DNA of 61,968 bases from the NCBI GenBank assembly GCA_944319875.1, contig CALUFR010000118.1, positions 1-61,968 of the forward strand. Reading direction: 5' to 3'. The DNA is from an uncultured Bacteroides sp. GTDB taxonomy: Bacteria > Bacteroidota > Bacteroidia > Bacteroidales > Bacteroidaceae. The position numbers were made by a program, and so were the translations under genes. Below, piece after piece: positions 26,029-34,077 of the stretch (positions are counted from its first letter, which is position 1; every line of letters begins with the position of its first letter). The notes beneath the pieces are model-generated. The model did no database searches. It saw only the letters and a program-made list of their open reading frames with translations, and was not told the origin of the DNA.

Positions 26029-27552
26029 ATGAAGAAGCATTTATTTAATGCCGCTTTTTGGGCGTTTTTTTCTTGCGCTTTCTTGACTACAGGCTGTAGC
26101 GATGATGACGGCTTCGCGGATGTCGACGGGCAGAGTCCTGCCATGACATTGACCACCGATCATATTCAGTCTGCCGCAGGGCGTAGTTTTACGATTGAAG
26201 GCACATTGACCGATGCGGATGGTATTGCATCCATTTCGCTGGTGTGTCCGGATTTGTATCTGAACAAAACCATTGACCTTATTGAAATCTATGGTGAGCC
26301 TCAGACGGAGTACGCGTTAAGCTATTCTTATGCGTTGGATGCCAACGAACTGGGTGAAAGTTTCACGGTTACAGTTACGGTTACAGATGTGGGTGGACGT
26401 CAGGTGGCACAAGATGTATTGGTTACCATGGACGGTGACTTCGAGAATCCTGTCTTTACGGTGTCTCCTTCGTCCGAGCTTACGGTGCTGATTGCTGCTG
26501 AGACTGGCTTTACATTGAATTTTGCGGTGTCTGATGACCGTGCTTTGGATCATGTAGTGATCAATATCCCCGGTGTCGTCGGGTTTGAAAACTACGAGAT
26601 TGACGCAGCCGGTCAGTCTTCATTGAGCGTTTCCGAGCGCATCGTGTTCCCCAGTCAGGAAGCTGATTATGAAATGACGGTGACCGTTGTGGATGCTGTA
26701 GGAAACGAGACGGTAAGCACGAGTATCATTACCGTATCCGAAATGCAGAATTTCCCCAAGATGTATCTGGCAGATGTGGCTACCGCAGCCGAGTTGAACA
26801 GCGACGTGTTTGGTGTGCCCATGTTGATTAACCATCCGGGTGATTACCAGTATCTTGCCCGTTATTACAACAAAACTGCCGGGACGGAGATTTTCTTCTT
26901 GCCGCAAAAGACCGACTTTGCGCCTATCTGCTTCGGTCTTGATCCGAATGACAACACAAAGTTGACCTATGACCCTGAAACGGCTTTGCCTATTGTGCTT
27001 GATGAGGCAGGCGTTTACTATGAAATAGCGTTCAACGTGTTGGATTTGACCTACACGATGCGTACTTATTCCGTGGCTGAGGCTTCCGATCCGATGGGAC
27101 ATTATACGTATGGTACGGCATGCTTCGATCGTTGGGAAAATGGTACGGAATACATAGACTTCTTCATTGGTTGGGGCGGATCTCCTCAGGATGCCGGTAA
27201 CCACCTGTTCACGCAGGATGCCAACAATCCTCATCTCTTCTATTATCCGGCTGAAGGGACTTGGACGTTGGAAGTCGGTGAAGAGATGAACTTTATCATA
27301 ACCAATTATCATCCTGATGGCTGGTGGGATCACGTGGAATGGCGTTGCGATGATTCTGCCGCTCCCGAGAAATTTGGTTATTTCAGTAAGAAGAATGACG
27401 TAAATCCGAACTGGGAAGGAACGAACCAACGTTGGGAAGACGGTTCGGTTGTGGGTGACAACTGGGTGAAACCTGTCGTCGTGACCGGCGGAAACTATCG
27501 CTTTGAGTTCGACTCACATCTGGGACGTGGCAAAATTGTGCCGGCTAATTAA
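26029..27552 (+). CDS. Surface lipoprotein, likely glycan-binding, first gene of the PUL operon
   Basis: 507 residues from the ATG at 26029 (an earlier ATG at 26005 lies outside the signal). The signal peptide MKKHLFNAAFWAFFSC ends in the lipobox LTTGC, followed by acidic SDDDG, a typical Bacteroides surface-export tag. Residues about 40-235 look like two or three Ig/cadherin-like beta domains (TLTDADGIASISLVCPD, AVSDDRALDHVVINIPG). The C-terminal half is rich in aromatic residues and repeats of 'GHYTYGTACFDRW' type, possibly SusE/F-like starch-binding-like modules. I infer a surface glycan-binding protein. It lies 24 bp upstream of susC, in the same operon. Confidence 0.72.
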   Translation: MKKHLFNAAFWAFFSCAFLTTGCSDDDGFADVDGQSPAMTLTTDHIQSAAGRSFTIEGTLTDADGIASISLVCPDLYLNKTIDLIEIYGEPQTEYALSYSYALDANELGESFTVTVTVTDVGGRQVAQDVLVTMDGDFENPVFTVSPSSELTVLIAAETGFTLNFAVSDDRALDHVVINIPGVVGFENYEIDAAGQSSLSVSERIVFPSQEADYEMTVTVVDAVGNETVSTSIITVSEMQNFPKMYLADVATAAELNSDVFGVPMLINHPGDYQYLARYYNKTAGTEIFFLPQKTDFAPICFGLDPNDNTKLTYDPETALPIVLDEAGVYYEIAFNVLDLTYTMRTYSVAEASDPMGHYTYGTACFDRWENGTEYIDFFIGWGGSPQDAGNHLFTQDANNPHLFYYPAEGTWTLEVGEEMNFIITNYHPDGWWDHVEWRCDDSAAPEKFGYFSKKNDVNPNWEGTNQRWEDGSVVGDNWVKPVVVTGGNYRFEFDSHLGRGKIVPAN

Positions 27553-27576
27553 TAACAGTAACATTAAATCGAAGAT

Positions 27577-30500
27577 ATGAAACAACTATTATTTTTATGC
27601 TGCTTTACACTGATAAGTCTCTGTGGCTTTGCCCAGCAGATTACGGTGAAAGGTGTGGTTACATCGGCCAGCGACCAGTTGCCGATGATTGGAGCGACCA
27701 TACAAGTGAAAGGAACGGGTACGGGAACCATTACCGGATTGGACGGTGATTATACGTTGACAAATGTTCCTTCCGATGCGACTTTGGTGTTCTCGTCCAT
27801 TGGTTATGAGACACAGGAGATTGCTGTCAATGGGCAGGCGACGATAAACGTAGTCCTGAAAGAAGCTACGGAGTTCTTGGACGAAGTGGTGGTTATCGGT
27901 TACGGTGCCGTAAAGAAGAGTGATTTGACCAGTTCTATTTCTACGGTGAAGGGAGAAGAAATCACTCAATCGGTGACCGGTAATGCCATGGATGCTCTTC
28001 AAGGTAAGATTAACGGTGTGCAGGTGACCAGCAGTGGTGGTCCGGGTGCTACGCCGAAGGTCTTGATTCGTGGTGTAACTACCGTCAACGGAACCGATCC
28101 GTTGTACGTGGTAGACGGTATGCCAATCAGTGGCAACATCAACTTCTTGAACAGTAACGATATCCAGTCCATGGAAGTTTTGAAGGATGCTTCGGCTGCC
28201 GCTATCTACGGTACGCGTGCTTCTAACGGTGTTATCTTGATTACGACCAAGAAGGGTAAGGCCGGAAAGACAAACGTCAATTTCAATGCTTCGGTAGGTT
28301 TTCAGACAGTGGCCAAACCGAATATTGCGGGCGCGGCTGAATACAAGGAAGTATATAACACCCGCTATACCAACGACGGCTTGGTTTCTAATTGGAATGA
28401 CATGGGCACCACGACCAATCCCGGTGGTACGGACTGGTGGGATACGGTAGTCAACAAGACAGCTTTGGTGCAGAACTATTCACTCAACGTATCCGGTGGA
28501 TCGGACAAAATGGTGTACAATTTCAGTATGGGGTATTATAAGAACAATTCCCAGTTCGACGCCGGTTATTGGGACAAGATTAATATCCGCCTGAACACAG
28601 AATATACTTTCAACAAGTATGTAAAGATGGGGGTGGACATTGCTCCCCGCGTAGAGTCTTGGGATGATACGCCGAACGTATTCTCCGCAGCCATGGCTAT
28701 GGATCCTACTACACCGGTGTTCAAACCGCAAGACCAGTGGGTGGACAATGTATTCAACAATTACCAGCGTTCTTATAACAATCAGGAGTGGAATCCTGCC
28801 GGTTCAGTAGCCCGCTCAGGTAACCATTCGCGTGACATGGGTGCTATCTTGAATGGTTACCTGCAAATCAATCCGATTGAAAAGCTGACTTTGCGCACAC
28901 AGTTCGGAGCCAATGCTCATTATCGTCGTTCCGATTCGTTTACACCGGAGTTCTATATTGACGCATTGGAACAGTCTACGTTGAGTAATGTAGGTCGTCA
29001 ATCACAGGAATGGCTGGACTGGAACTGGACAAACACAGCTACATATATTGACACTTTTGCCGAGAAGCATAATCTGAATGCGATGGTTGGTTTCACGGCA
29101 GAGCGTTTCGCTTGGTTCAATACGCAGGCCATCCGCGATAACGTGCCCAATAACAGTGATGTCATGCAGGAAGTCAATGCCGGTACAGATACTACGGCCA
29201 AAGCGTATGGTGAGACATCTTATAATACTCTGGTTTCATTCTTGGGACGTGTGATGTATAACTACGATAACCGTTACTACATTTCCGCTTCTCTCCGTGC
29301 CGATGGCTCTTCTCGTTTCCCTCAAGGTAATAAATATGCGTTGTTCCCTTCTGTTTCCGCTTCTTGGCGTGTTATCAGCGAAGGGTTTATGCAGGATCAG
29401 GAGATCTTCAGCGACCTGAAACTCCGCGGTGGTTGGGGACGTGTAGGTAACCAGAATATCAGCAATAACGCTACTATGACTTTACTGGGACAGGCCTATT
29501 ACTACTATGGTAGTACGTTGGCTAACGGTTACTATGTTTCTACCGTAGGTAACAATCAGCTGAAGTGGGAAACCGTAGAAGACTGGAACGTCGGAGTCGA
29601 CATGTCGTTCCTGAATTCTCGTCTGGGTGTGACGTTTGAATATTTCCAGAAGAAGTCCCGCGACATGCTCTATCAGAAGCAGAACATCCTGGCTTTGGGT
29701 TATGACCAGTGGAACAGCCAGGTGTGGATGAACATCGGTAGCATGCAGGCTCGTGGTTGGGAATTGGGTCTGACTTGGCGCGATCAGGTGGGTGAAGACT
29801 TTTCTTACGACATCGGTCTGAACCTTTCTACTGTGCGCAACAAGGCCATTAAATTCTCCGGTGATGGTCCTATCAGCGTCGGAGGTTTCAATAGCGACCA
29901 GATTATCCGCAACGAGGACGGTGGTTTGATTTCTCGCTTCTATGGCTATGTGGCCGACGGCATTTTCCAAAATATGGAAGAAGTATATGCACATACGGAT
30001 GAACATGGAACGTTGATTCAGCCCAATGCGCAGCCGGGCGACATCCGTTTCAAGGATTTGGACCACAACGGCGTATTGGATGCCAATGATAAAACTTATA
30101 TTGGTAATCCTTATCCTGACTTGATGATGGGTCTGAACATCAGCATGCGTTATAAGAATATCGATTTTGCCGCCAATTTCTACGGTACGTTCGGTAACGA
30201 TATTTTCAATACGACTCGCGGACGCTACTCCGGTGCCAATGGACAGAATGTATGGAGCGGTACGCTGGAGCAGGCATGGCATGGTGAAGATACGTCCAAC
30301 GATATTCCCCGCTTGTCTTACAGTGATTTGAACTTGAACTATCAGCGCGTATCCAGCTTCTATGTAGAAGATGGTTCGTACATGCGTTGCAAACTGTTGC
30401 AGATTGGATATACCTTGCCTAAAAAGTGGGTGGCCGGTGCAGACCTGCGCGTCTCCTTCTCAGCTCAAAATCCGTTTACTATCACGGGTTATTCCGGTAT

Positions 30501-30627
30501 GGACCCCGAACGTCCGATGGTAGATGGTACGACGGATGGCTCCGGCAGTGCCATCAATACAGGTATCGACAATGTGGCTTATCCCAATCCGCGTACATTC
30601 TTGTTCGGTATAGACTTCAAATTCTAA
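27577..30627 (+). CDS. SusC/RagA-family TonB-linked outer-membrane transporter
   Basis: 1016 residues. Signal peptide (MKQLLFLCCFTLISLCGFA), then a carboxypeptidase-regulatory-like domain (VKGVVTSASDQLPMIGATIQ, residues about 20-105). The TonB-box-like EVVVIGYGAVKKSDLTSSIS, the plug domain (NAMDALQGKINGVQV, YVVDGMPISG, AAIYGTRASNGVILITTKKG) and a 22-strand barrel follow. It ends in the outer-membrane signature FLFGIDFKF. It imports oligosaccharides across the outer membrane with TonB energy, capped by the SusD protein encoded 12 bp downstream. Confidence 0.97.
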   Translation: MKQLLFLCCFTLISLCGFAQQITVKGVVTSASDQLPMIGATIQVKGTGTGTITGLDGDYTLTNVPSDATLVFSSIGYETQEIAVNGQATINVVLKEATEFLDEVVVIGYGAVKKSDLTSSISTVKGEEITQSVTGNAMDALQGKINGVQVTSSGGPGATPKVLIRGVTTVNGTDPLYVVDGMPISGNINFLNSNDIQSMEVLKDASAAAIYGTRASNGVILITTKKGKAGKTNVNFNASVGFQTVAKPNIAGAAEYKEVYNTRYTNDGLVSNWNDMGTTTNPGGTDWWDTVVNKTALVQNYSLNVSGGSDKMVYNFSMGYYKNNSQFDAGYWDKINIRLNTEYTFNKYVKMGVDIAPRVESWDDTPNVFSAAMAMDPTTPVFKPQDQWVDNVFNNYQRSYNNQEWNPAGSVARSGNHSRDMGAILNGYLQINPIEKLTLRTQFGANAHYRRSDSFTPEFYIDALEQSTLSNVGRQSQEWLDWNWTNTATYIDTFAEKHNLNAMVGFTAERFAWFNTQAIRDNVPNNSDVMQEVNAGTDTTAKAYGETSYNTLVSFLGRVMYNYDNRYYISASLRADGSSRFPQGNKYALFPSVSASWRVISEGFMQDQEIFSDLKLRGGWGRVGNQNISNNATMTLLGQAYYYYGSTLANGYYVSTVGNNQLKWETVEDWNVGVDMSFLNSRLGVTFEYFQKKSRDMLYQKQNILALGYDQWNSQVWMNIGSMQARGWELGLTWRDQVGEDFSYDIGLNLSTVRNKAIKFSGDGPISVGGFNSDQIIRNEDGGLISRFYGYVADGIFQNMEEVYAHTDEHGTLIQPNAQPGDIRFKDLDHNGVLDANDKTYIGNPYPDLMMGLNISMRYKNIDFAANFYGTFGNDIFNTTRGRYSGANGQNVWSGTLEQAWHGEDTSNDIPRLSYSDLNLNYQRVSSFYVEDGSYMRCKLLQIGYTLPKKWVAGADLRVSFSAQNPFTITGYSGMDPERPMVDGTTDGSGSAINTGIDNVAYPNPRTFLFGIDFKF

Positions 30628-30639
30628 TCTTTAACAACT

Positions 30640-32298
30640 ATGAAACAGATATTAGCGATAATAACCCTGTTTGCCGCGCTTACATTCACTACTTCGTGTG
30701 AGGATTTTCTGACCGAAGATATCCGCGGGCAACAGAACTTGGATAATTACTTCCAGAATATTGAAGAATGTGAATCTTATATGGTGAGCTGCTACCAGGC
30801 GTTGACCTACGGTGGATGGTGGCAAATCAATACCGTGTGGCTGCTTTCCGAGATGTGTAGTGATGACGCTTGGATGGGTAACACTACCCAAAGCCAGAGT
30901 GACTACATTTCCTTGGCCCACTATCAGGGTAATGGTGCCAGCAACGGCCCTATTTCCAACTTCTGGCAATATCGTTACAAAGGCATCTTGCGTTGCAACA
31001 TTGCTATTGAACGTATTTCTGCGGTCGAAACTCAGGATACGGAACTGCGTGACCGCCTCGTGGCGGAAGCCCGTTTCTTGCGTGCTTATTACTATTTTGA
31101 ATTAGTCCGCAATTTTGGCGGTGTGCCCTTGCTGACAGGCTTCTTGATGCCTGAGGAAACGGCAGGTGTAACCCGTGCAACGGCCGAAGAAGTCTATGCG
31201 TTTATCGAAGCAGATTTGCTGGCTGCGGCCGAGGTGCTTCCCGCACGTAGTGCCGCTGAGGTGGGTCATGCCACTTCCGGTGCCGCTTTGGGCCTCTTAG
31301 GCAAGGTTTATCTTTATCAGGAAAAATGGCAGGAAGCTCACGATGTGTTGAAGCAAGTGATTGACTCTGGTGAATACGACCTGATGGATGAGTTTGGCCA
31401 AGTATGGAACGTGGATTACGATAATGGTAAAGAAAGTTTGTTCGAAGTTCAATATGAATATCATGAGACTTTGGCATTAGGTGGTTCCTTAGCTACGGTG
31501 ACCGGTCCGCGTAATGGTCCTGGAGATGGTTGGAGTTGGTGCCAGCCCACGGCAAACTTAGAGCAGGCATACATCGATGCCGGTGATACGGAGCGTTTGC
31601 GTTGGACCATCATTAAGGCCGGTTGTACGGAAATTGCCGGTGAAGATCAGTTTGAAAGATTTGTAGAGAACAACTCTACGGTGGCCAATGCCGCTGAACT
31701 TATCGCACAATACGGTTGGGATCAGAATTGCTACATCATTGACCCTGCCCAGCATAAGTCAGCACGTGCTATACGGAAGTATTTCTTGCCGTTAAGCGTT
31801 CGTGAAAGAAATGAGATCTATAATACGGATAAGAGCCCGTTGAACCACCGTATTCTGCGCTTTGCCGATGTACTCTTGATGTATGCCGAGGCTTGCAATG
31901 AGTTAGGCTTGGACGCTGATGCCCAGACAGCCTTGAATCGCGTTCGCGCCCGTGTGGACTTGGCTCCTGTGACTTCAACTGGGAATGATCTGCGCCATGC
32001 CATCCGTAATGAACGTCGCTTGGAATTGGCTTTTGAGCAGAACCGTTTGTATGACATCCGTCGCTGGACAGATGACAATGGCAAGAAGATGATTTGCAAC
32101 ATCCTTGGTCCGAACGGAACTTTCGTTCAGTGGAACTTGAACGAAGCCACCCGTGACCCGCTGGAATGGAATAACCAGGGTGAGGCTAGTAACAAAGGTA
32201 TTACGTTCGATGAAAATCGCGACATAGTATTCCCGATACCTTTGTACGAAATCACGATGTCAAACGGATCTATTGAACAGAACCCCGGCTGGAACTAA
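30640..32298 (+). CDS. SusD/RagB-family surface glycan-binding lipoprotein
   Basis: 552 residues. A signal peptide with lipobox (ALTFTTSC) is followed by EDFLTED, the typical SusD beginning. The helical TPR-like scaffold includes FLRAYYYFELVRNFGGVPL near residue 150 and SGAALGLLGKVYLYQEKW. The C-terminal half has RFADVLLMYAEACNELG and NERRLELAFEQNRLYDIRRW. The end FPIPLYEITMSNGSIEQNPGW is the classic SusD tail. It forms the lid of the SusC transporter. A terminator follows at 32336. Confidence 0.97.
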   Translation: MKQILAIITLFAALTFTTSCEDFLTEDIRGQQNLDNYFQNIEECESYMVSCYQALTYGGWWQINTVWLLSEMCSDDAWMGNTTQSQSDYISLAHYQGNGASNGPISNFWQYRYKGILRCNIAIERISAVETQDTELRDRLVAEARFLRAYYYFELVRNFGGVPLLTGFLMPEETAGVTRATAEEVYAFIEADLLAAAEVLPARSAAEVGHATSGAALGLLGKVYLYQEKWQEAHDVLKQVIDSGEYDLMDEFGQVWNVDYDNGKESLFEVQYEYHETLALGGSLATVTGPRNGPGDGWSWCQPTANLEQAYIDAGDTERLRWTIIKAGCTEIAGEDQFERFVENNSTVANAAELIAQYGWDQNCYIIDPAQHKSARAIRKYFLPLSVRERNEIYNTDKSPLNHRILRFADVLLMYAEACNELGLDADAQTALNRVRARVDLAPVTSTGNDLRHAIRNERRLELAFEQNRLYDIRRWTDDNGKKMICNILGPNGTFVQWNLNEATRDPLEWNNQGEASNKGITFDENRDIVFPIPLYEITMSNGSIEQNPGWN

Positions 32299-32335
32299 TG
32301 TGATATCAATAGGTTAGGGTTAACAATAGAAGCTG

Positions 32336-32373
32336 GCCGCGGGTAGTCGTGACGGATTATCCGCGGCTTTTTT
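32336..32373 (+). terminator. Terminator between susD and the GH30 gene
   Basis: GCCGCGG (32336-32342) pairs with CCGCGGC (32361-32367), directly followed by six T. It lies 38 bp after the susD stop and 56 bp before the GH30 start, so it would lower expression of the two enzyme genes relative to susC/D. Confidence 0.8.
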
Positions 32374-32428
32374 ACGGATGGTAAAATAAGAATTACGATA
32401 TCATGATCTATTTAGTAGACTTATCATT

Positions 32429-34048
32429 ATGAGACTGAATATATTACTTTTTACTCCTTTGTTATTGGGTACGCTTGCCTGTAGTGATGACTCACCCGTG
32501 GATCCGGAACCAAATCCGCAACCGGATGTGCCCGAGGTAAGTGTGGCAAAGACCGTAACGATAGATGCCGCTCAGACCTTCCAGACGGTGAAAGGCTTTG
32601 GAGCTTCGGATTGTTGGACACCGGCATACGTGGGCAAGTATTGGACAAACAGCCGGGAGGAGATTTCTGAGTTGCTTTTTTCTTCTGAGATAGCGGATGG
32701 CCAGCCCAAGGGAATCGGCCTTTCGTTCTGGCGTGTCAACATGGGCGGAGGCTCTATGGAGCAGGGCGATGAGAGTGGCATTGAGGAACCGTCGCGCCGT
32801 GCAGAGTCTTATCTGAATGCGGACGGAACATACAACTGGACGAAGTGTGAGGGACAGCGTTACTTCATGCAACGCGCCAAGGAACTGGGGTGTGAAGACT
32901 TCATCCTTTTCAGCAATACGCCTCCCGTGCAATACACCCGTAACGGCCAGGGACGCTCGGACAGCGGTTTTTCGTCTAACTTGAAAGATGATTGCTATGA
33001 TGACTTTGCCGCTTATATGGCGGAAGTTGCCGCATACTATACGAGTGAAGGATATAACATTACACACATTTCTCCGGTGAATGAGCCGCAATACGAATGG
33101 AACGGGCACGACCAGGAAGGAAGTGGCTGGCAAAACGAGGAAGTGGCTCGCCTGACTCGCGAATTGGACGCCGCCCTGACCGCCAAAGGACTTTCCACTC
33201 AAATCCTGATGGGTGAGGCCGCCGATTGGGAATATTTGTATAAGATAAAAGGAAATGCCGGAAGCAGCAAGGTTCTTGATGCTTTCTTCGATCCCGGCTC
33301 ATCGGCTTACGTGGGCAATCTGGCGCATGTGGGAAAACTGATAGGTGGACACAGCTATTGGACGGACGGCACGTGGAAAGGCATGCGCGACGTCCGCACG
33401 CAGATGGCACAGGCCGCCTCGCAATACGGGCTGGAGGTTTGGCAGACCGAGTGGAGTATGCTGGGCGACGGTTACAGCTCGTCGGAGTTTCCCGGCTTTG
33501 ACGCCGCCACGGAGATGGACATCGCCCTTTATATGTCCAAAGTTATTCATAATGACCTTACCGTGGCGGGTATCACCTCCTGGAGCTATTGGGTGGCGAT
33601 GGATGCTTTGCGCACCGGGCATAAGAACCGCTTCCTGCTCATCGCCTTGAATCCGCAAGGTTGGGACGCAGGCTGGGGACATGTCACGACAATCGCCCAA
33701 GAAGGTTCTTTCCGTGCCATGCCGACCCTGTGGGTGTTGGGCAATTATAGCCGCTTCGTCCGTCCGGGCTATAAGCGTATCGCACTTACTTTGAACGAAG
33801 TTCCCGATTTCTTTGGTTCGGCGTATCTTTCGCCGGACGGCAAGCAGGTTGTGGCTGTATATTCCAATTTGTCCGATAAGGCAGTTCGCCTGGAAGAAAC
33901 GCATGAGGCTTGGAGCGGTACACCGACTTCAGTCAAGACCTATACAACTTCCGCCACGAAAAACCTGCTGGAAAAAGTCGTGGAAGTCGGTGGTACGGTA
34001 TACCTGGATGCTGAGAGTGTGACAACGGTGGTGTATGAGTTGAAGTGA
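32429..34048 (+). CDS. Glycoside hydrolase family 30, likely beta-1,6-galactanase-like
   Basis: 539 residues, lipoprotein signal (LLFTPLLLGTLAC) then a Pro-rich linker (DPEPNPQPDVPE). The catalytic (beta/alpha)8 barrel is recognised from VKGFGASDCWTP, SFWRVNMGGGSMEQGD and FSNTPPVQYTRNGQG. The acid/base glutamate is in SPVNEPQYEW (residue 219) and the nucleophile in WQTEWSML (residue 341). A beta-sandwich follows (about 430-539). The QEGSGW stretch after the acid/base and the overall length recall GH30 subfamily 5 endo-beta-1,6-galactanases, but a beta-1,6-glucanase cannot be excluded. Expected at the cell surface, cutting the substrate before SusC/D uptake. The GH2 gene starts in the last 30 bp region. 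Confidence 0.82.
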   Translation: MRLNILLFTPLLLGTLACSDDSPVDPEPNPQPDVPEVSVAKTVTIDAAQTFQTVKGFGASDCWTPAYVGKYWTNSREEISELLFSSEIADGQPKGIGLSFWRVNMGGGSMEQGDESGIEEPSRRAESYLNADGTYNWTKCEGQRYFMQRAKELGCEDFILFSNTPPVQYTRNGQGRSDSGFSSNLKDDCYDDFAAYMAEVAAYYTSEGYNITHISPVNEPQYEWNGHDQEGSGWQNEEVARLTRELDAALTAKGLSTQILMGEAADWEYLYKIKGNAGSSKVLDAFFDPGSSAYVGNLAHVGKLIGGHSYWTDGTWKGMRDVRTQMAQAASQYGLEVWQTEWSMLGDGYSSSEFPGFDAATEMDIALYMSKVIHNDLTVAGITSWSYWVAMDALRTGHKNRFLLIALNPQGWDAGWGHVTTIAQEGSFRAMPTLWVLGNYSRFVRPGYKRIALTLNEVPDFFGSAYLSPDGKQVVAVYSNLSDKAVRLEETHEAWSGTPTSVKTYTTSATKNLLEKVVEVGGTVYLDAESVTTVVYELK

Positions 34049-34077
34049 AAAACCGCTCGATAATTTATTATTTAACG